Assembly: GCA_964402115.1 (NCBI GenBank)
Contig: CAYOBW010000273.1
Coordinates: 1 to 10,023, forward strand
DNA length: 10,023 nucleotides
Direction: 5' to 3'
Source of the DNA: CAYOBW01 sp964402115
GTDB lineage: Bacteria > Verrucomicrobiota > Kiritimatiellia > UBA8416 > CAYOBW01
Part shown: positions 6,318 to 10,023 of the stretch, one piece after another
Numbering within the stretch: the first letter of the stretch is position 1
Layout: every line of letters starts with the position of its first letter
Program-made: the position numbers and the translations under genes
Notes under the pieces: model-generated
Seen by the model: the letters and a program-made list of their open reading frames with translations, nothing else
What the model was told of the DNA's origin: nothing
Databases searched by the model: none

Positions 6318-8041
6318 GCAAAGCGCGCGCCAGCCGTCCGCCGCCGGTTCCGTTCCTGCCCATGACGCAGGCGGAGCTGGCGCACCTGGGCTGGGCCGAG
6401 CTGGACGTGCTGCTGATCACCGGCGATGCCTACGTGGACCACCCGGCCTTCGGCGCGGCGCTGCTCGGGCGGTGGCTCGTGGCGCACGGGTTTCGCGTCG
6501 GCATTGTCGCCCAGCCCCGCTGGGATGCGCCGGCGGACATCGTCCGGCTGGGCCGTCCGCGGCTGGCCGTGGGCGTGACGGCCGGCGCGCTCGATTCGCT
6601 GCTGGCGCACTACACCGCGTTCCGGAAGAAGCGGCAGGACGACGCCTACACGCCGGGCGGCCGGGCCGGGGCGCGGCCGAATCGGGCCTGCACCGTCTAC
6701 GCCAACCTCGCGCGGCAGGCGTTTCCCGGCGTGCCCGTACTCGTTGGCGGGATCGAGGCGTCGCTGCGCCGCATCACGCACTACGACTTCTGGACCGACG
6801 GCCTGCGGCGCTCGCTGCTGCTTGACGCGAAGGCGGATCTCCTCGTCTACGGCATGGCGGAGCGCGCACTGCTGGAAGCCGTGCGGCGGCTGGAGGCCGC
6901 CGCGGCGGCGGGTACGCGCCCGGCCGCGCCCGTGCTGCGGGGGGTGCCGGGCACGGTCTGGGTCGCAGCGGGCGCGCCCGCGTTGCCGGCCGGCGCGGAG
7001 GTGCTCACGCTGCCGGCCCACGCCGACGTCGTCGCCGACCCGCGGCGGCTGATGGAAGCGACGCTCCTGCTCGAGCGGCAGGTGCACGCGGACGGCGTCT
7101 GGGCGACGCAGGCCGTGGACGGCCGCACGCTGGTGCTGGCCCCGCCGGCGGCGCCGTTGACGGCGGACGAGCTGGACGCGGTGTACGCGCTCCCCTTCGC
7201 GCGGCGGGCGCACCCGTCGTACGGCACGGCGCGCATCCCGGCCTTGGACATGGTCCAGTTCAGCATCACCGCTCACCGCGGCTGCGCGGGGGGGTGCACG
7301 TTCTGCTCGCTGGCCCTGCACCAGGGACGGCGCCTCCAGTCGCGCAGCCGCGCGTCTGTGCTGGCCGAGGTGGACGCGCTCGTCGCGCACCCGGACTGGC
7401 GGGGCAGCATCACCGACGTGGGCGGGCCGACGGCGAACATGTGGGGCGCGTCGTGCGCGATCGACGCGCGGGGCTGCCGGCGGGCGAGCTGCCTGTTCCC
7501 GGCCATCTGCCGGCACTTCACCGCGGACCAGGGCGCGCTGGCGGCGCTCCTGGCGGAGGTGGCGCGGCGGCCCGGCGTGCGGCACGTGCGCACGGCCAGC
7601 GGCATCCGCCACGACCTGGCCCTGCGCGATCCCGCGTACCTCGAAGCGCTGGTGTCCCGCTACGTGGGCGGACAGCTGAAGATCGCCCCGGAGCATGGCG
7701 ACGATCGCGTCCTCGCACTTATGCGCAAGCCGCCGTTCGCCACGTTCACGCGGTTCATGGAGCGCTTCGACGCGCTGTCCCGCGCGTGCGGCAAGGAGCA
7801 GTACCTGGTGCCGTACCTCATCAGCGCCTTTCCGGGTTGCACGGACGAGGACATGCGGCGGCTGGGGCGTTGGCTGAAGGCGCGCGGCTGGAGCCCGCAG
7901 CAGGTGCAGTGCTTCATCCCGACGCCGGGCACGGTGGCGACGGCCATGTACGTGACCGGGCAGGACCCCGAGGGGCGGCCGATCCCTGTGGCGCGCACGG
8001 ATGCCGAGCGTCTGCGCCAGCATCATGCGCTGGGCGCGTAG
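6314..8041 (+). CDS. ygiQ: YgiQ-family radical SAM protein
   Basis: A 575-residue protein of the YgiQ (UPF0313) family. The N-terminal half has a B12-binding-like Rossmann region with LLITGDAYVDHP (33-44) and VLVGGIEASLRRITHYDFW (142-160). The radical SAM core starts at HPSYGTARIPALDMVQFS and carries C324, C328 and C331 (CxxxCxxC) for the [4Fe-4S] cluster that cleaves S-adenosylmethionine. Family signatures downstream include GGPTANMWG, LKIAPEHGDD, QYLVPYLISAFPG and QVQCFIPTPGTVATAMY. It ends soon after that block, shorter than E. coli YgiQ (about 739 residues), so the variable C-terminal extension is absent. The physiological reaction of the family is not established. ATG overlaps the hydCB stop (ATGA) and lacks its own ribosome binding site, which indicates translational coupling. 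An in-frame open stretch reaches upstream inside hydCB, but the family N-terminus supports this start. Confidence 0.93.
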   Translation: MSKARASRPPPVPFLPMTQAELAHLGWAELDVLLITGDAYVDHPAFGAALLGRWLVAHGFRVGIVAQPRWDAPADIVRLGRPRLAVGVTAGALDSLLAHYTAFRKKRQDDAYTPGGRAGARPNRACTVYANLARQAFPGVPVLVGGIEASLRRITHYDFWTDGLRRSLLLDAKADLLVYGMAERALLEAVRRLEAAAAAGTRPAAPVLRGVPGTVWVAAGAPALPAGAEVLTLPAHADVVADPRRLMEATLLLERQVHADGVWATQAVDGRTLVLAPPAAPLTADELDAVYALPFARRAHPSYGTARIPALDMVQFSITAHRGCAGGCTFCSLALHQGRRLQSRSRASVLAEVDALVAHPDWRGSITDVGGPTANMWGASCAIDARGCRRASCLFPAICRHFTADQGALAALLAEVARRPGVRHVRTASGIRHDLALRDPAYLEALVSRYVGGQLKIAPEHGDDRVLALMRKPPFATFTRFMERFDALSRACGKEQYLVPYLISAFPGCTDEDMRRLGRWLKARGWSPQQVQCFIPTPGTVATAMYVTGQDPEGRPIPVARTDAERLRQHHALGA

Positions 8042-8048
8042 GTCGGGG

Positions 8049-8084
8049 TCGCCATCCGGACCGGACCCATGCGGCGGATGGTGG
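8049..8084 (+). terminator. Possible hairpin at the end of ygiQ
   Basis: CCATCCG (8052-8058) can pair with CGGATGG (8075-8081), extended outward by three further pairs including two G-U, with a 16-base loop. It begins 8 bases after the ygiQ stop, in the 96-base gap between two converging genes. There is no T-run, so it would be at best a factor-dependent or weak terminator. Confidence 0.3.
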
Positions 8085-8137
8085 GGCAGGATGCTGTTGC
8101 GCGCGTCGTCTGAGGGCGGCGGGTTGCCGGTGCGAGC

Positions 8138-8647
8138 CTACTCGTCGGGTGTCAACCCGGGCAGCCCGATGGTGCCTTCCCACTTCTCGGGGCGCCCCCA
8201 GGGCATGACCGGCTCGCCCTTGTCGCGGTCGGGCTGCACGAAGACCTGGGTGGCCTGCGCGGCGTCGATCTGGAAGTAGACCCTGCCGCGGAAGTCGCGC
8301 CGCATGGGCTGCGTGACGTCGAGCGTGGACGAATGGGCCACCCCCGCCGCATCCTTCCAGACCAGTGTCGCCCGCCGGCTGGCCAGGGCGGGGGTGGGCG
8401 GGAAGTAGACTTCGCCCTGGGCGGGGACCACCGCCGTGCGGTAGGGCTGGGCCTGCGGACCCAGCACCAGTTCCACATCGTGCACCGTCTGCGTGCCGGC
8501 GTTGCCCACGGCCAGCTGGCAGCGCGGCGTACGGGTGGTCACGCAGCCCGTGAGGCAGCCCAGGGCAAGGAGCAGGAGGGGTCCGGCCAGGCGCCGGACC
8601 GGGCAGGTAACGCGTCTGATGGTTGTCGAGTTCACAGTGGCAAGCAT
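8138..8647 (-). CDS. Small lipoprotein of unknown function
   Basis: A 169-residue predicted lipoprotein. Four arginines at positions 11-19 lead into a hydrophobic stretch (LAGPLLLLALGCLTGC) with an LTGC lipobox, so lipidation is expected at C35. The mature part of about 135 residues is mostly beta-strand-like: LAVGNAGTQTVHDVELVLG, AQGEVYFPPTP, RATLVWKDAAG, DFRGRVYFQIDAAQATQVFV. It has no transmembrane segment and ends in an acidic tail (LTPDE). The pattern suggests an immunoglobulin-like or small beta-sandwich fold; I do not recognise a named family. The reading frame stays open further upstream, but the signal peptide fixes the start at or near ATG 8645-8647; a GTG four codons further in is an alternative, and no good Shine-Dalgarno helps decide. 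It converges with ygiQ and diverges from adk, so it is probably transcribed alone and placed in the envelope. Confidence 0.8.
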   Translation of the reverse strand: MLATVNSTTIRRVTCPVRRLAGPLLLLALGCLTGCVTTRTPRCQLAVGNAGTQTVHDVELVLGPQAQPYRTAVVPAQGEVYFPPTPALASRRATLVWKDAAGVAHSSTLDVTQPMRRDFRGRVYFQIDAAQATQVFVQPDRDKGEPVMPWGRPEKWEGTIGLPGLTPDE

Positions 8648-8776
8648 ACGCGGCCGTGGGGCTGGGTGCAAGTGGACTTCTTTTGCTTGCTTTCCCGGCA
8701 CGACTGCGGCACGTTTACCGCCCGCGCGCCAGAGGAAGGTGTGGGTGACGCTGGGAGCGCTAACAAGGAGTGGGTT
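8648..8776. promoter_or_regulatory. Divergent intergenic region between lipoprotein gene and adk
   Basis: This 129-base gap separates two divergent genes, so it should hold both promoters. It contains a pyrimidine-rich, less GC-rich stretch around 8677-8694. I could not find a -35/-10 pair with acceptable spacing on either strand. An AAGGAG ribosome binding site at 8765-8770, 6 bases before ATG, serves adk. Confidence 0.35.
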
Positions 8777-9415
8777 ATGAAACTGATTTTTCTGGGTCCG
8801 CCTGGCGCGGGCAAGGGCACCGTTGCTCAGCATATTCAGCAGGGCATTGGCGTGGTGCAGATTTCGACGGGCGACCTGCTGCGTGCCGCCGTGGCAGCCG
8901 GGACGGAGCTCGGCCGCAAGGCCAAGGGATACATGGAGGCCGGTGAGCTGGTGCCGGACGCGCTCGTGATCGGGCTGCTGAAGGAGCGGATCGCGCAGCC
9001 GGACTGCGCGCCCGGTTTCATCCTGGACGGTTTCCCGCGCACCATCCCCCAGGCCGAGGCGCTGGCCCAGGCCGGCGTGGGCGTGGACGCCGTGATCAAT
9101 TTCAACCTGGCCGACGAGGCCATTGTCTACCGCTTGTCAGCCCGCCGCATTCACCAGCCGACCGGCAAGGTTTACAGCATCAACCCCGATGGCGTGCCGC
9201 GGCCGCCCGCGGGGTTGCCCGAGAGTGAACTGCTGCAGCGCGCGGACGACAAGCCGGAAGCGATCCTGAATCGCCTGGTTGTCTACCGCCGTCAGACACA
9301 GCCCCTGATCGAGCACTATACCCGGCAGGGCCTGCTGCGCGACATTGACGCGGCGGCGCCGTTCGGAGAAATCATAGCCGCCGTGCAGCGGGCGATCGGG
9401 ACGACGAGCCGCTGA
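8777..9415 (+). CDS. adk: Adenylate kinase
   Basis: A 212-residue cytoplasmic adenylate kinase (ATP + AMP = 2 ADP), full length for the bacterial long form. It shows the P-loop GPPGAGKGT (7-15), the AMP-site STGDLLR (30-36), GELVPD (56-61), GFILDGFPRT (80-89, with the catalytic-core Arg88), the LID start RLSARR (119-124) and the ADDKPEAILNRL block (156-167) after the LID. The LID holds no cysteines, so it is the non-zinc type, and its usual DVTGE-like segment is replaced by PPAGLPESE. Start ATG has AAGGAG six bases upstream; the frame is open further upstream, but that part is the shadow of the lipoprotein gene. The DksA-like gene follows after 52 bases and may be cotranscribed. Identification is secure. 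Confidence 0.97.
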   Translation: MKLIFLGPPGAGKGTVAQHIQQGIGVVQISTGDLLRAAVAAGTELGRKAKGYMEAGELVPDALVIGLLKERIAQPDCAPGFILDGFPRTIPQAEALAQAGVGVDAVINFNLADEAIVYRLSARRIHQPTGKVYSINPDGVPRPPAGLPESELLQRADDKPEAILNRLVVYRRQTQPLIEHYTRQGLLRDIDAAAPFGEIIAAVQRAIGTTSR

Positions 9416-9467
9416 GTCTGTTTGCGATTGCACGAGGATGGAAACCCCGAGGGAGATGTCACGTATT

Positions 9468-9905
9468 ATGCCCACCAAGAAGAGTCTGAACACGAAGATC
9501 GCGGTCACGGCCGTTGCTGAAGTTGAGAAGCCGGTTGAACCGGTTTTGACGCCCAAGGAAATCGCGCAGTTCAAGACGTTGCTGCTGCGCCTGCGCGAGG
9601 CGACCATGGGCAATGTCTCGTTTCTCCGGAAGGATAGCATGGGGCCGAGCTCGTCGAAGGAAGAGGATCCCGACAGCTACGATCCGGAATTCGCGTTCAA
9701 CCTGGTGGGTAACGACCAGGGGCTGGTGGCGGAGATTGACGCCGCGCTGAAACGCATCGAGCTGGGCGGGTACGGTGTCTGCGAGATGACCGGGAAGGTG
9801 ATCAACCGGGAGCGGCTCAAGGCCATTCCCTACACGCGCCACTCGATCGAGGCGCAGCAGGAACTCGAAGGCGCCCGCAGCCGCCGCAAGCGGATTGTCA
9901 TTTGA
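9468..9905 (+). CDS. DksA/TraR-family regulator with degenerate zinc finger
   Basis: A 145-residue protein of the DksA/TraR family, which binds the RNA polymerase secondary channel and alters transcription, often with ppGpp. An N-terminal Lys/Val/Glu-rich tail (1-27) leads into helical sequence from LTPKEIAQFKTLLLRLREAT (27-46), an acidic SSKEEDPDSYDPE loop (62-74) that could be the coiled-coil tip, and a second helix (about 78-99). The globular part has GGYGVCEMTGKVINRERL (100-117) and IPYTRHSIEAQQELE. Of the four zinc ligand positions only C105 is kept; the others are T108, S126 and A129, so zinc binding by the normal site is not possible. Such zinc-less versions are known in the family and appear common in PVC bacteria. 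In-frame ATGs at 9438 and 9456 are alternatives; GAGGGAG at 9449-9455 favours 9468, though the 12-base spacing is long. It lies downstream of adk. Confidence 0.87.
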   Translation: MPTKKSLNTKIAVTAVAEVEKPVEPVLTPKEIAQFKTLLLRLREATMGNVSFLRKDSMGPSSSKEEDPDSYDPEFAFNLVGNDQGLVAEIDAALKRIELGGYGVCEMTGKVINRERLKAIPYTRHSIEAQQELEGARSRRKRIVI

Positions 9906-9913
9906 GCAGGTTG

Positions 9914-9944
9914 CAGGCTATGGGCTTGTAGCCTGTCGTCTTTC
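9914..9944 (+). terminator. Hairpin, possible weak terminator after the DksA-like gene
   Basis: CAGGCTA (9914-9920) pairs perfectly with TAGCCTG (9929-9935) around an 8-base loop, followed by a short T-containing tail (TCGTCTTTC). It lies 8 bases after the stop codon and just before the tRNA. The tail is poor for an intrinsic terminator, so it may only reduce read-through. Confidence 0.5.
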
Positions 9945-9946
9945 AT

Positions 9947-10023
9947 CGGGGTGTAGCGCAGCCTGGTAGCGCGCCAGCCTTGGGCGCTGGAAGTCGCGGG
10001 TTCAAATCCCGCCGCCCCGACCA
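9947..10023 (+). tRNA. tRNA-Pro(UGG), complete with encoded CCA
   Basis: A 77-base cloverleaf. Acceptor CGGGGTG (9947-9953) pairs with CGCCCCG (10013-10019) with one G-U. The D arm is GCGC (9956-9959) with GCGC (9969-9972), and the anticodon stem is CCAGC (9974-9978) with GCTGG (9986-9990). The loop CTTGGGC places anticodon TGG at 9981-9983. The T arm is GCGGG with CCCGC around TTCAAAT. The C1-G72 pair and A73 are hallmarks of bacterial tRNA-Pro. CCA is encoded and ends on the last base of the window. Confidence 0.97.

Noticed and set aside
6122..8026. Antisense reading frame (634 codons) opposite ygiQ
   Set aside because: Composition is that of a codon shadow (Arg/Ala/His rich), with no domain and no start context, opposite a well-conserved YgiQ.
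8333..8776. Upstream in-frame extension of adenylate kinase
   Set aside because: The extension overlaps the lipoprotein gene antisense and lacks family similarity; ATG 8777 gives the canonical MKLIFLGPPGAGKG start with a good ribosome binding site.

Overview
The window is a GC-rich stretch of bacterial chromosome carrying seven protein genes and one tRNA, tightly packed, with no gap above about 130 bases. I see no insertion sequence, CRISPR array or phage gene. The organism is most likely a member of the Planctomycetota or a related PVC-group or deep anaerobic lineage. This is inferred from the PQQ-like beta-propeller that opens with a WPxFRGPxxxGV motif, the DksA-like protein with a CEMTG finger that has lost three of four zinc cysteines, and the lipoprotein and ConA-like proteins without obvious E. 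coli counterparts. No single gene proves the phylum.

Left part: a leftward gene (908 to beyond base 1, cut by the window edge) encodes an exported or membrane-anchored protein with a ConA/laminin-G-like beta-sandwich. A 91-base divergent region with an operator-like inverted repeat separates it from a rightward block of four genes (1000-8041): a glucuronokinase-like GHMP sugar kinase; a membrane-anchored PQQ-like beta-propeller protein; a 791-residue fusion of the HydC (NuoE-like) and HydB (NuoF-like) subunits of NADH-dependent, possibly electron-bifurcating, hydrogenases; and a YgiQ-family radical SAM protein whose start codon overlaps the HydCB stop (ATGA). A tandem heptanucleotide repeat fills the 51-base gap in front of the HydCB start and occupies the place where a ribosome binding site should be.

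Right part: a leftward small lipoprotein gene faces the end of ygiQ. Divergent from it, adenylate kinase (adk) is followed by a DksA/TraR-family regulator, a hairpin that may be a weak terminator, and a complete tRNA-Pro(UGG) with encoded CCA ending exactly at the last base.

Functionally, the most notable element is the HydC-HydB fusion. It carries every expected cofactor site for NADH, FMN, two [2Fe-2S] and three [4Fe-4S] clusters, but no catalytic HydA hydrogenase (or formate dehydrogenase) gene is next to it. Its neighbours are a membrane-tethered propeller and a radical SAM enzyme. Whether these four genes form one functional unit, or only share transcription, cannot be told from sequence alone.
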